Positions 1 through 8,517 of a stretch of 64,000 bases of DNA are shown here, one piece after another. The position numbers and the translations under genes are program-made. The notes below the pieces were generated by a model. It was not told where the DNA came from and ran no database searches. It saw only the letters and a program-made list of their open reading frames with translations. The DNA comes from Bacillota bacterium (lineage in GTDB: Bacteria > Armatimonadota > HRBIN16): NCBI GenBank assembly GCA_023511455.1, contig JAIMBJ010000006.1, positions 1 through 64,000 of the forward strand, written 5' to 3'. How positions within the stretch are numbered: position 1 is the stretch's first letter; each line of letters opens with the position of its first letter.

Positions 1-287
1 CGCACCACCCTCTGGTGTTTGCCACTCCAGTGAGTGGTCACCAGTTCCATCTGCTGAGCATAAGGCTTGTCCAAAAGACCCCGCTTGGGGTCTACGAACG
101 CCTTCGCTTCCTGCCACAACGCCTCTGTGTCTAAAGGCTGTCTGCGCAGCAGGCGAGTGAAGGCATCGTGGGCGGGAGAGTGTTGCCCTTCGGGTTGGCA
201 TCTGGCTGCTTCGGTGCACGTGAAGACCTTCTGGGCGGCAATGAGGAAGTGGATGTAGTCTAAATCATCGCATTTGGGCGGGTTCAT
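1..287 (-). pseudogene. IS701-like transposase, N-terminal part, catalytic block deleted
   Basis: The frame starts at ATG 287 (an in-frame ATG also lies at 296) and runs off the left edge. The translation begins MNPPKCDDLDYIHFLIA and continues with the CTEAAR, PAHDAFTRLL and MELVTTHWSGKHQRVV blocks typical of IS701-family DDE transposases. In relatives as I remember them, the GxL-V-x-DDST-LDKxYA segment carries the first catalytic aspartate. Here the text reads KRGLLDKPYA (around positions 65-85), so about seven residues including DDST are missing in frame. That should make this copy inactive. The deletion is judged from memory of the family, not from an alignment. An SD-like AGGGGAG precedes the start. 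The rest of the protein and the other end of the element are outside the window. Confidence 0.75.
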
Positions 288-358
288 TTTCTGCATCGCT
301 CCCCTTGACTGGCTTCCGTTTTCATGTTATCGTAGTATTGTCGATAGGGGTTCGCGGT

Positions 359-376
359 CAACTGCGTAACTCCTAA
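359..376. repeat. Right terminal inverted repeat of the IS701-like element plus probable CTAA target duplication
   Basis: The 17 bases at 359-375 (CAACTGCGTAACTCCTA) are identical to the right end of the MITE at 49130-49146 and are the reverse complement of its left end at 48951-48967. They lie about 70 bp outside the transposase start, where an IS end is expected. If the element tip is the C at 372, the next four bases, CTAA, fit the YTAR target duplication known for IS701-family elements. The matching duplication cannot be checked because the other end is outside the window. The stretch 377-480 between the IS and the next gene shows nothing recognisable. Confidence 0.6.
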
Positions 377-497
377 GTAATTTATATACCCGATATCCAC
401 CGATTTCTCGAACATCCTCTGAGCCCTTGATTTTTTCCGACATGGTATCTTGCAGCTGGACACGCAGAACAAGCATGAGTAAAGGAGGGGGTGACCA

Positions 498-959
498 ATG
501 ATGTGGAAACGCCTCTTTGGCGTAACCCTCTTGCTGGTGCTGGCGTCCAATCTGTGCTGGGCGCAGCAATGGGATTTCCCTGTGCTCGGTAGCGATGTGT
601 ATCCACTGCGCTGGGGCAACGTGGAGGGTAGCGCAGACCTCGTGCCCAGCCCCTCCGTGCTAGGATTGCCTGTTTGCGCCAAGAAGGGGAGTACCTTGGG
701 ATTGGCTATCCGCTGGAACGGCACTGCTGGCGCGCTGATGGGATGGCGTCCCGTAAAGGTCGTATTCGAAAGCGCGGTGACGGGTGCGGTGATATGGCAG
801 CAACTGTGGCAAGGGGGTGGCGATTGGTTACCGCCTGATGTCATGTATCTGTTGCCTGCGCTGCCGGGTTATGTAGAGTATGCTCGCTTATGGAGTGAGG
901 GTCAGTTACTGGTGCCCACCGGTTTTTCCATGGCAGCCTGTGGGTGTTTTGCAGTATAG
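498..959 (+). pseudogene. Secreted transglutaminase-like protein, N-terminal half (frameshifted)
   Basis: The start ATG 498 follows a strong SD (AAAGGAGGGGG at 481-491). The product begins with a signal peptide (MMWKRLFGVTLLLVLASNLC, cleavage near CWAQ) and a beta-rich region without a name. The frame closes at 959, soon after a run of five T at 923-927. Removing one T would read LLVPTGFPWQPVGVLQYS and join smoothly to the frame that runs to 1704. I therefore read 498-1704 as one gene broken by a one-base insertion. It could be a real inactivating mutation or a homopolymer error in the assembly; the sequence alone cannot tell. No named family was recognised for the N-terminal part. Confidence 0.7.
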
Positions 960-1704
960 CACTCGGTCTAACCCTTCGGAGGTGTTTGCGGTGTTACATG
1001 CACCGAAGGCTCCGATGAACCCGGCACGGGTGAGTGTGTTGCGGTATAGCTGCGTTTGGGCGAGGGAAGCAGTCAGTCCCACACGAGCTGCGGAATTATT
1101 AACCAAAGAGTTGTGGATAAGGGGCACGTATATCACTGGGGCTGCCGTCCAACAATTGCAGGCTTGCACACGCAATCATACTGACGGAGGAGAGGACTTT
1201 CATCTCAAGACGTTCCTAGGCAGTTACGGTTGGTTACCTTTGAGGGGGCAGTGTAATGACCTTGCAGATTTTCTTGTGTGTTTGGTCACTAGCGCGGGAG
1301 CCTATCCCCTGCGTTCGCAGCGATCTTACCCCTTAGGAACCGCTTACTCTGGTGAACCAAACGGCAACGGCTGGAGGATATACACCCAGCAAATAGACCC
1401 TGCGGGTGCGCCCCCGCTGACGTCCCTTGGGGTATCGCATCATCAATTTGCGGTCTACGACAATATGATTTGGGACCCTTCTTACGGTTTTGTATCGTCG
1501 GTTAGTGGCATTGAAATCGCAGTCGGATGGCAGCGTGACAGTCGTTACAAGCAGGCATTGGTAAGGTATTACATTTACTTTCTAGATGGACAACAATCAG
1601 GCAGTCCCATTCTGCCGGGAAGTCCGAGCGAACCGTGGAACCCGACGCCAGCAGCAGGCTTCGTCCCCAACGTGACTACCATTGAACCGATTTCCGATCG
1701 GTAA
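880..1704 (+). pseudogene. Secreted transglutaminase-like protein, C-terminal half (frameshifted)
   Basis: This is the continuation, in another frame, of the gene that starts at 498; true homologous reading probably begins near 928, and the ATG at 880 is likely coincidental. The half carries a Cys-His-Asp arrangement typical of the transglutaminase-like fold: GQCNDLADFL near 1243-1272 (candidate nucleophile Cys), then SHHQFAVYDNMIWDPSYGF near 1435-1490 (His and Asp). Proteins with this fold can act as peptidases or cross-linking enzymes. With the signal peptide upstream, an extracytoplasmic role is expected. It ends 23 bp before the next secreted-protein gene, which has its own strong SD, so the two were probably co-transcribed. 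The exact substrate is unknown. Confidence 0.65.
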
Positions 1705-1727
1705 GAAGAGAAAAGGAGGTACAGAAG

Positions 1728-2786
1728 ATGAAAAGTGGGCTGTTATCTGTGCTTGTAACTCTCGTGGCGTCGTATTGCATTGCGCAGGAAGTTCCTCCAA
1801 ACGATGCATTTCAAACACTTGCCCGGAGCGACGGTTCCGTCTATCGGGAGGCTGTCTGGAAGCATTGCGTATGGGGAGAGTTTCCGGGACGAGCAGTTAG
1901 CGGATTGAATTGGCAAGTTGCCTTAGATATACTGTATGCACAGGACGAAATACCGGGACTGTCGTCTATACCAAGCGAAGACAGTGGCATACATACCGGC
2001 TTGCATCTGGACACCGTCAGCATATTTTGGCGTCGATATGTATCTCTTGCGCAGTACCCTCTCACCGCCGACAGCAAAACATCTCTTCTTCCCCAAACGA
2101 TAGTGAATGTGCAGATATTTATCTTTCCAAACGCAGAAAAGGCACATCATCGCCCAAAGAGCTGGCATATGGCACCAGGCGCGTCACAGTTAAACGAAGC
2201 AAGGAGTGCTCGTGGCAAAAACGGTCTGCCTTCGGGGAGCCCACTTGGTGAAGCCTGCGTATTTGCCTCGCAGACATCCCATGATGCGTCTGTGGCCTTC
2301 GTTAAGGGGCGTACTTTAGTAGTGGTTGAACAACAGGAGCATGTGGAGGCTTCCGCGAGATGGACAGAAGCCATCGCATGGGGACTGCTGTACCGTGTAT
2401 TGCATCATAAAGTGCTGCACGGACAGAATAGTGCTGGTATCGATATAGATGGTAGGGTGGACCTCAACGGGGTGGTTGTTGCTCCTGTATCGCGCTTCAG
2501 AGAAGCTGGATGCACACTACATAGCGAACGCCCAACTTTGTCTTGGACAAGACGAGTGAGAGTACCACTAGCACGGCACCCCGGTCCATACGATGCCTCT
2601 GGCACAGCCTGTACGGACTGGCGCGTGCGGGTAGTATGGGGGCAGCGATGGGTAGAACTGCGGGCGTTTGACTGGGAGATGAAGACGTGGGATGGTAGAA
2701 CGGTCAAACTGTCGCGCCCTGCTTTCCCTTACAAGGGTGATTTGATTGCTCCGGTAGAAGAGGTGTGCAAGGCGCTAGGCATGTGA
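1728..2786 (+). CDS. Secreted protein with C-terminal copper-amine-oxidase-like domain
   Basis: ATG 1728 sits 7 bases after a strong SD (AAAAGGAGGT). The first 19 residues (MKSGLLSVLVTLVASYCIAQ) form a signal peptide. Residues 30-270 have no family that I recognise. The C-terminal 60 residues (VVWGQRWVELRAFDW, then TWDGRTVKL, then GDLIAPVEEVCKALG) resemble the copper amine oxidase N-terminal-like domain, a small surface or peptidoglycan-associated module common in secreted proteins; this is a pattern-level match. The gene follows the transglutaminase-like gene and ends 6 bp from the convergent fliR, so there is almost no room for a terminator between them. The function is unknown, probably at the cell envelope. 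Confidence 0.75.
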   Translation: MKSGLLSVLVTLVASYCIAQEVPPNDAFQTLARSDGSVYREAVWKHCVWGEFPGRAVSGLNWQVALDILYAQDEIPGLSSIPSEDSGIHTGLHLDTVSIFWRRYVSLAQYPLTADSKTSLLPQTIVNVQIFIFPNAEKAHHRPKSWHMAPGASQLNEARSARGKNGLPSGSPLGEACVFASQTSHDASVAFVKGRTLVVVEQQEHVEASARWTEAIAWGLLYRVLHHKVLHGQNSAGIDIDGRVDLNGVVVAPVSRFREAGCTLHSERPTLSWTRRVRVPLARHPGPYDASGTACTDWRVRVVWGQRWVELRAFDWEMKTWDGRTVKLSRPAFPYKGDLIAPVEEVCKALGM

Positions 2787-2792
2787 GGGGTG

Positions 2793-3578
2793 TCACTGTG
2801 CCATCGCCCTGAACAGGTTCAGCACGTGCTGCGCCGCGATAGGCATGGTGTTCACGAACACGTTCGCCACCAGCGGCAGCACAGTGGCTACCGTTAGCAA
2901 CCCCATCGCAATCTTGGCGGGCGCGCCCACGAAGAATACCGGCATCTGCGGCACCGCCCGAGACACTATCGCCAGCGCGGCATCCACTACGATAAGCACC
3001 GCTGTCGCAGGGGCGGCGATGCGTATCGCCAGCATAAATATCTGCGAAACCACGTCCAGCAACACTGGCTGCAGACGCACGGGGTCTAACGCCACGCTTT
3101 GCGGTGGAATTGCCTGAAACGACTCGGCGATGGATGCCAGCAGCCAGTGATGGGCATTCACCTGCAGATACACCACCACCAGCAGAAGGGTATGGAACTG
3201 CGCCAGCAGCGACGCAGGCGTCGGCGCGAACGGGTTCATCAGCTGGAAGATGCCGAAGCCCATCTGCATGTCGATAAACGCCCCTGCCATCTGCACCGCG
3301 CTGAAAAAAAGCGACACCAGATATCCCACCAGCATCCCGAAAAGCGTCTCGCTGATCAGGATTCCCACCAGCAACCACCAGTCTTCAGGAGGCGCGCCCA
3401 CTTTGTCCACCGTCACCGGTGTAAGCGCAAGCGCAAAGGCGGTGCTGAAACCAATCTTCACGGGCGCAGGCACATTGGGGCTACCGAACACCGGCGCGGT
3501 AACCATCAGCCCGCCCACGCGAAACAGCACCACCAGAAACGCCCAGAACAGCTGCGTACTTGCCCAGACAGCATCCAT
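2793..3578 (-). CDS. fliR: Flagellar type III export protein FliR
   Basis: FliR is part of the FliPQR export gate in the flagellar basal body, through which rod, hook and filament subunits are secreted. The 261-residue product has the family's usual length and six hydrophobic segments. It begins MDAVWASTQLFWAFLVVLFR and includes the conserved GxQMGFGI-like stretch (DMQMGFGIFQLMNPF, about 100-115). It is the last gene of fliP-fliQ-fliR, starting 3 bp after the fliQ stop, so translation is probably coupled. In many genomes flhB and flhA follow; here the next gene converges from the other strand, so they must lie elsewhere. The non-flagellar homologue (SctT) is less likely because FliP carries a flagellar-type signal peptide. 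Confidence 0.93.
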   Translation of the reverse strand: MDAVWASTQLFWAFLVVLFRVGGLMVTAPVFGSPNVPAPVKIGFSTAFALALTPVTVDKVGAPPEDWWLLVGILISETLFGMLVGYLVSLFFSAVQMAGAFIDMQMGFGIFQLMNPFAPTPASLLAQFHTLLLVVVYLQVNAHHWLLASIAESFQAIPPQSVALDPVRLQPVLLDVVSQIFMLAIRIAAPATAVLIVVDAALAIVSRAVPQMPVFFVGAPAKIAMGLLTVATVLPLVANVFVNTMPIAAQHVLNLFRAMAQ

Positions 3579-3581
3579 CGC

Positions 3582-3842
3582 TTACCGCGGCACAAACGAA
3601 AGGAGTTGCACCATGAACGCTACCATCGTTGCCAGCATCCAGGGACCGAAAATAACTATCGCTACCGCCACAGCCACCATCTTGGGCACGAAGGTGAGAG
3701 TGACTTCCTGAATCTGCGTCACCGCCTGAAACAGGCTGACCAGCACTCCCGCCACCATGCCGAATATCAACACCGGAAGCGCAACCTGCACCAGCACCCA
3801 TAGCGCTTGCCGTCCTACCTCCAGCACCTGTCCTTCTGTCAT
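3582..3842 (-). CDS. fliQ: Flagellar export protein FliQ
   Basis: FliQ is a small two-helix membrane protein of the flagellar export gate. The start at 3842 (MTEGQVLEVGRQALWVLV) gives 86 residues, the usual length; an upstream in-frame start would add an Arg/Ser/Cys-rich stretch that overlaps fliP and looks non-coding. Two hydrophobic hairpin segments are seen at about residues 15-40 and 55-82, with the conserved VTQIQEVTLTFVPK loop between them. It starts 10 bp after the fliP stop and ends 3 bp before the fliR start. All three genes are in the order known from most flagellar operons. Confidence 0.93.
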   Translation of the reverse strand: MTEGQVLEVGRQALWVLVQVALPVLIFGMVAGVLVSLFQAVTQIQEVTLTFVPKMVAVAVAIVIFGPWMLATMVAFMVQLLSFVPR

Positions 3843-3852
3843 CTTCTTCACC

Positions 3853-4626
3853 TCACTTGAAGCCCGCCGCCAGCGAGCCGATGAGCAGCGTCCAGCCGTT
3901 CGCCATGATGAACACCAACAGCTTGAACGGCAGGGAGATGACAATAGGCGGCAGCATCATCATGCCCATGCTCATCAGCGTGCTGGCGACAAACAGGTCG
4001 ATAATCAAAAACGGAATGTAAATGTAGAAGCCGATGATAAACGCCGTTTTGAGCTCGCTCAGGATAAAGGCAGGGATAATGGTGGTGATGGGTACATCGT
4101 CTGGCGTACGGGGCGGCTGTTTGGGCTTGCTCAGGTTGATAAACAGCTGCAGGTCTTTCTCGTAGGTTTGCCGCAGCATGAAGGCACGCAGCGGCTTCTC
4201 GGCGTTCGCCAGTGCCTGCTGAAAGCTGATACGGTTGTTCAGGTATGGTTGCAGAGCGTTCTGGTTAATCTCGTTGAACACGGGCGCCATCACGAAGAAG
4301 GTCAGGAACAGGCTCAGCCCGATGAGCACCTGGTTGGGTGGGATGGTCGGCGTGCCGATGGCTGTTCGCAGGAACGCCAGCACCACCACAATGCGCGTGA
4401 AGGCGGTGGTCATGATGAGCAGGGCAGGCGCGAGCGTGAGCAGGGTCATCAGGATAAGCACCTGCAGGGTGACCGCCACATCCTTGGGGTTCTGTGCTGT
4501 GCCCACCTGTACCGACACGCGCGGCACCGCTACGGGCGTCTGCGCCCACGCGCCTGCAGCTACCCCGAAGAAAAGCAGGAGAAAGAACCACTTGTGCCGG
4601 CGGTACCACATCCCCGCAAACCTCAC
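3853..4626 (-). CDS. fliP: Flagellar export protein FliP
   Basis: FliP forms the core ring of the flagellar export gate. The 257-residue product has an N-terminal signal peptide (hydrophobic core FFLLLFFGVAAGAWAQ), which is typical of flagellar FliP. It carries the family stretches LTLAPALLIMTTAFTRIVVV (about 60-80), FLTFFVMAPV (about 108-117), FILSELKTAF (about 185-194) and the C-terminal MGMMMLPP. This is the first gene of fliPQR. It starts 65 bp after the HNH endonuclease gene on the same strand, so it may have its own promoter in that gap; I could not define one. Confidence 0.94.
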   Translation of the reverse strand: MRFAGMWYRRHKWFFLLLFFGVAAGAWAQTPVAVPRVSVQVGTAQNPKDVAVTLQVLILMTLLTLAPALLIMTTAFTRIVVVLAFLRTAIGTPTIPPNQVLIGLSLFLTFFVMAPVFNEINQNALQPYLNNRISFQQALANAEKPLRAFMLRQTYEKDLQLFINLSKPKQPPRTPDDVPITTIIPAFILSELKTAFIIGFYIYIPFLIIDLFVASTLMSMGMMMLPPIVISLPFKLLVFIMANGWTLLIGSLAAGFK

Positions 4627-4691
4627 AGCCTTATTATCGGAAAAGCGAATGTAATGCTTGAGGTTTTGAGAAGTGGAGTGGAGCGAGTGAT

Positions 4692-5240
4692 TTATTCCTC
4701 CGTGAGCCGCCGGAGTACTGATTTGACAAAATCAGGTAACTGCTGATTGGACTGTTGCGCCTTTCGGATGAGACGTTCGTATACCGCAATCTCAGCGTCT
4801 GTCCAGACGAGGTCGAGGCGGCGCAGCTGGCGCAAGCCAATATGCTGGTAGGATTCGGGATTAGCCCAGTAGCATTTTCTACAGATTTCTGGCTTGCGGT
4901 CTTCCTGCCAGTTGGGACAGTGCTCACACGACCACGATTGAGCGCGGTTGCAGGAGCCGCACAGGAGCATAAACTCTACAAGATGCTGCATCGGGTCAGC
5001 TATATCTCCAGCAATCTCATAAGGCACGCGGTGGTCGACCTGCAGCAGGCGTAGCGGGAACGCTGCCTGACAGAGATGGCATTTGTCTCCGTATTGTTCC
5101 GAGAGTGCGCGTTTCAGGCGTTTGGGCAAGTTCTGCCTACCGGTCAACCGGCGTATCCGGCTGAGGTCTCCCAGCTTGTAGGCAGCGATCGATCGCCCCT
5201 GTGCATTCTTTACCCGCGTGCTTACCAGCGGGATGCCCAC
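4692..5240 (-). CDS. HNH restriction endonuclease, probable partner of the adenine methyltransferase; 5' end broken
   Basis: The product carries a zinc-bound HNH nuclease: CHLC, LQVDHRVPYE (catalytic His after Asp), CGSCNRAQSW, then CEHCPNW and CRKCYW. This is the pattern of HNH enzymes encoded beside Dam-like methyltransferases. GTG 5240 is the only in-frame start codon, but clear homologous protein extends further upstream in the same open frame to about 5396, including QVTTEELRDLYGYDHPP and RAARDAKE. That upstream part has no ATG, GTG or TTG. The ATG that overlaps the methyltransferase stop (TAATG, at 5407) lies in another frame and stops after 12 codons. A small indel near 5370-5395 most likely broke the start, so the nuclease may be absent or N-terminally truncated. 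Confidence 0.75.
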   Translation of the reverse strand: MGIPLVSTRVKNAQGRSIAAYKLGDLSRIRRLTGRQNLPKRLKRALSEQYGDKCHLCQAAFPLRLLQVDHRVPYEIAGDIADPMQHLVEFMLLCGSCNRAQSWSCEHCPNWQEDRKPEICRKCYWANPESYQHIGLRQLRRLDLVWTDAEIAVYERLIRKAQQSNQQLPDFVKSVLRRLTEE

Positions 5241-5406
5241 CTCCTTGGCGTCTCGTGCAGCTCGGGGAGGATGGTCGTAGCCGTAGAGGTCCCTGAGTTC
5301 CTCGGTGGTTACCTGTCCGTGCTGTAGGATATGTTCTACGAGACGCCGTGCCCTTTCCGACGCCCGTGCTAGTACGCTCCTGAGATGCTTAGCTGTTCAT
5401 CCATCA

Positions 5407-6333
5407 TTAAGACGCTTCGAAAAGGATGTACTGTTGCTGCCGCACGGGTGCTTCTGGCAGATTATCTAGGGTTGCTACAAGCGCAGGCGAAAGATACAGG
5501 GACTCTACCGTGTATGCCTCTATTCCCAAGAGCGTCGCTTGGGAGGAGCGTCCAGCATGGATTTCGACGCGCGTGAGTTTGAGGTCATCGGGCAGTGGAC
5601 GCCCGTACTGTCGCAAATCATTATGCCCATCATAGCTGAGTAGATAGGCAACGCCCTGGCTGTTAAGTTTGTACAACCAGTCTATGAACTCTTCGTGGTC
5701 TATATCTGTGTAGTAACGCGGGTCGCGTCCACGACACACCCCCTGATAGGGCGGGTCCATATACACAAGGTCATCGGAACAGACTTTGTCCAGCACATCA
5801 CGATAATGCCAAGCGGTGACCAGCGTCCTCCCGCTGAGCAAGCGCGAAGCATTCAAGAGATGACGGCGCATCGTGGCTGGATGCATCCCCCGGCGGCGCT
5901 TGTCTGGGCTCTGATTAAACTCCCCGTTTGCATTGTATCGTACGGATGCTTTAACACATCGGGCAAGCAAGTAAAGTAAGTAGTCGGGTCGGTGTGTTTG
6001 ATTAAACTTCTGTCTGATGAGGTCGTAATATGCGCGTTCACGACCTGCCTGTTCCTCCCATAGATTCCTGTAATCCTCTGCAATCCGTTCCGGGTCATGA
6101 AGGATCGTTTGCCACAGGTGCATGAGTGGCGCGTTGATGTCGTTAATCCAGAATCGCTCTGCTTTGCCGTACGCTGCTGCAGCGATGCTGATAGCGGCTG
6201 AACCAGCGAAAGGCTCCACCAGGCGCAAAACGCGACGAGGAAAGTACCTTAAGATTTCCCCTGCGATTGCGCGCTTGCTGCCCTGGTATGGTATCGGATG
6301 AGGAACCCGAATCTGCGTTCGAAACGCCCTCAC
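5407..6333 (-). CDS. DNA adenine methyltransferase, D12 (Dam-like) class
   Basis: The enzyme transfers a methyl group from S-adenosylmethionine to N6 of adenine in DNA. It has the D12-class order: an N-terminal HPIPYQGSKR block, motif I FAGSAA (SAM binding, about residue 42), and motif IV DPPYQG (catalytic, about residue 195). The length, 308 residues, is usual. Start is GTG 6333; conserved sequence begins a few residues later. The gene begins 59 bp after coaX and its stop overlaps the original start of the HNH gene, giving a type II restriction-modification pair inserted between coaX and fliPQR. The recognition site cannot be read from sequence alone. If the nuclease is dead, this is now a solitary methyltransferase. 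Confidence 0.9.
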   Translation of the reverse strand: MRAFRTQIRVPHPIPYQGSKRAIAGEILRYFPRRVLRLVEPFAGSAAISIAAAAYGKAERFWINDINAPLMHLWQTILHDPERIAEDYRNLWEEQAGRERAYYDLIRQKFNQTHRPDYLLYLLARCVKASVRYNANGEFNQSPDKRRRGMHPATMRRHLLNASRLLSGRTLVTAWHYRDVLDKVCSDDLVYMDPPYQGVCRGRDPRYYTDIDHEEFIDWLYKLNSQGVAYLLSYDGHNDLRQYGRPLPDDLKLTRVEIHAGRSSQATLLGIEAYTVESLYLSPALVATLDNLPEAPVRQQQYILFEAS

Positions 6334-6392
6334 TTCTTTGCCATGTTATACGCGAAAACTGCGTGTTGGAGAGGACCGATGCATCGTCGGTC

Positions 6393-7163
6393 TCAATCAC
6401 CTGTCACCCGTTCCCAGATGAGGCGTAAGCCTTCGAGGGTCAGCCAGGGGTCCACGTGCTGGATGGTGCGAGTCTCGGCGGCGATGCGCTCCGCCAAACC
6501 ACCAGTGGCAACCACTGTCGTTTCGCAGCCCAGCTCCTTGTGGATGCGCTCCACCAGGGCGTCGATGGCTCCCGCGTAGCCCAGCAAGATGCCCGACTGC
6601 ATAGCCTCCACAGTAGTTCGCCCGATAACGTGCGGTGGGGCAACCAGCTCAATACGCGGCAGGCGGGCAGCGGTACGGAACAGCGCTTCTGCCGAGATAC
6701 CCACGCCTGCCATGATGCATCCTCCCAGATACTCCCCCAACGGGGAAATCACGTCCAGCGTGGTTGCAGTGCCGAAGTCCACCACAATCGCAGGCGCACC
6801 ATACTTATGGATTGCTGCCACCGCGTTGACCAGTCGGTCGGCTCCCACCTCGCTGGGGTTGTGGTAGCGGATGGGCACGCCCAGGTCCAGCTCGTGCGAG
6901 ACGAAAATTGGCTCCACGTGAAAAAAACGCCGTGCCATCCCCAGCAGGGCGTCGGTCATCGGGGGAACCACGTTGGAGATAATGATGCCTTTCACGCCCT
7001 CCGGCGGAAGGCAGGCATACTGCAGCAGGTGTGTCACCAGCAAGCCATGTTCATCGGCAGTGCGTTCGCGGTCGGTGCGCACACGCCAGTGTTCGACCAG
7101 CTCCTGCCCGTCGAACACCCCCACCACAATATTGGTATTGCCCACATCCAGTGCCAGCAGCAT
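6393..7163 (-). CDS. coaX: Type III pantothenate kinase CoaX
   Basis: CoaX phosphorylates pantothenate, the first step of coenzyme A synthesis. The N-terminus is the ASKHA nucleotide-binding signature LLALDVGNTNIVVGVFDG. Further blocks are GADRLVNAVAA (about 116), VVDFGTATTLDVIS (about 137) and VVATGGLAE near the C-terminus. Start ATG 7163 gives 256 residues, the family length; an upstream GTG would add eight residues inside the glmM end. It follows the glmM stop by 4 bp, in the hrcA-grpE-glmM-coaX run, so it is most likely part of that transcript. Confidence 0.95.
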   Translation of the reverse strand: MLLALDVGNTNIVVGVFDGQELVEHWRVRTDRERTADEHGLLVTHLLQYACLPPEGVKGIIISNVVPPMTDALLGMARRFFHVEPIFVSHELDLGVPIRYHNPSEVGADRLVNAVAAIHKYGAPAIVVDFGTATTLDVISPLGEYLGGCIMAGVGISAEALFRTAARLPRIELVAPPHVIGRTTVEAMQSGILLGYAGAIDALVERIHKELGCETTVVATGGLAERIAAETRTIQHVDPWLTLEGLRLIWERVTGD

Positions 7164-7167
7164 GTTT

Positions 7168-8517
7168 TCAATCCTCGGGTTCGCCACACACCTGCAGCAC
7201 TATTTTTTCGAGTTCCTCTGCAACCTGCTCCATACGGGCGAGGTCGGTTGCCTCCAGCATGATGCGCACCACAGGCTCTGTTCCCGAAGGGCGGATGTTC
7301 ACGCGCGAGGGGTTGCCAAGCTGCTCCGCCGCGCAGGCTTCCGCCTCTTTGGCTCGCTCGTACCGCTCCCAGGCGTATTTGTCGCGCACGCGCACATTGC
7401 GTATTATCTGCGGGTATTTGTCCATCACGCACGCCAGTTCGGAAAGAGGCTTTCCGTTACGCTGCATGAGCGCAAGCACCTGCAGAGCGGTCAACAGACC
7501 ATCGCCGGTGGTGGTGTACTCCGCGAAGATGATATGTCCCGACTGCTCACCGCCCAGCACGGCACCCAGTTCACGCATCCGCTCGGCAACGTAACGGTCG
7601 CCCACTCGGGTGCGCTCCAGACGGATGCCGTGCTGTTTCATCGCCTCTTCCAGCCCCAGGTTGCTCATGATGGTGGCAACCAGCACATTGTTGCGGAGGC
7701 GACTCGCCTCCTTCAGGTACACCGCGCTCATCGCCATGATGCGGTCGCCATCCACCTCGTTGCCGTACTCATCGCTCATGATAACCCTGTCCGCATCGCC
7801 GTCGAAGGAGAGCCCAACATCAGCACGCTGTTCCAAAACGGCCTGACGCATACTCTGGGTGTGCAGTGAACCGCATCCGGCGTTGATGTTCATGCCATCA
7901 GGGCTACAGTGTATGGGAATGACCTCCGCGCCTAACTGCGAAAGCACACGCGGCGCAATACTGTAAGCCGCTCCGTTCGCTCCGTCCACGACAACGCGCA
8001 ACCCTTTCAGCGAGCAGTCTGCGCTGGCGATGAGATGGGCGATGTACCGTTCGATAAGCTCATTATCACGCTGGACATTGCCGATACGTTCCCTGTGGGC
8101 GCGGGGGATGCTCTCCCAATCCCGTATCAGTTGCTCGATGTGGCATTCGAGGTCGTCAGGTAGTTTACATCCCTCGGTGCTGAAAAACTTGATGCCGTTA
8201 TCCTCGAAGGGGTTATGGGAAGCGGAGATGACTGCTCCTGCGTCCACCTGAGAGTGCCTGGTGCAGTAAGCTACTGCAGGGGTGGGCACGATGCCGAGCA
8301 GAATCACCTTTGCCCCTGCAGAACACAGCCCAGCCACCAGCGCCGCCTCGAGCATATCTCCGGATAGACGAGTATCACGCCCCACCAGTACTTGCGGGGC
8401 GTGATTGCCGTTGCCTAAAACAGCAGCTGCAGCCATACCCAGCTGCAATGCCAGAAGAGGGGTCAGTTCGCGGTTGGCAACGCCGCGCACCCCGTCGGTT
8501 CCGAACAGCTCTCCCAT
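7168..8517 (-). CDS. glmM: Phosphoglucosamine mutase GlmM
   Basis: GlmM converts glucosamine-6-phosphate to glucosamine-1-phosphate for UDP-GlcNAc and so peptidoglycan. The 449-residue protein starts MGELFGTDGVRGVAN. The phosphoserine loop ISASHNP (Ser100) and the metal loop FDGDADR (about 239-245) are present, as are the C-terminal RPSGTEPVVR phosphate-binding loop. Start ATG 8517 overlaps the grpE stop (TGATG), a sign of translational coupling. Its product feeds the same UDP-GlcNAc pool that WecB, encoded at the far right of the window, uses. Confidence 0.96.
   Translation of the reverse strand: MGELFGTDGVRGVANRELTPLLALQLGMAAAAVLGNGNHAPQVLVGRDTRLSGDMLEAALVAGLCSAGAKVILLGIVPTPAVAYCTRHSQVDAGAVISASHNPFEDNGIKFFSTEGCKLPDDLECHIEQLIRDWESIPRAHRERIGNVQRDNELIERYIAHLIASADCSLKGLRVVVDGANGAAYSIAPRVLSQLGAEVIPIHCSPDGMNINAGCGSLHTQSMRQAVLEQRADVGLSFDGDADRVIMSDEYGNEVDGDRIMAMSAVYLKEASRLRNNVLVATIMSNLGLEEAMKQHGIRLERTRVGDRYVAERMRELGAVLGGEQSGHIIFAEYTTTGDGLLTALQVLALMQRNGKPLSELACVMDKYPQIIRNVRVRDKYAWERYERAKEAEACAAEQLGNPSRVNIRPSGTEPVVRIMLEATDLARMEQVAEELEKIVLQVCGEPED

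Noticed and set aside
3099-4746. Long plus-strand ORFs (234 and 329 codons) opposite fliR, fliQ and fliP
   Set aside because: They are His/Arg/Gln-rich antisense shadows of clear flagellar genes, with no SD and no family features.
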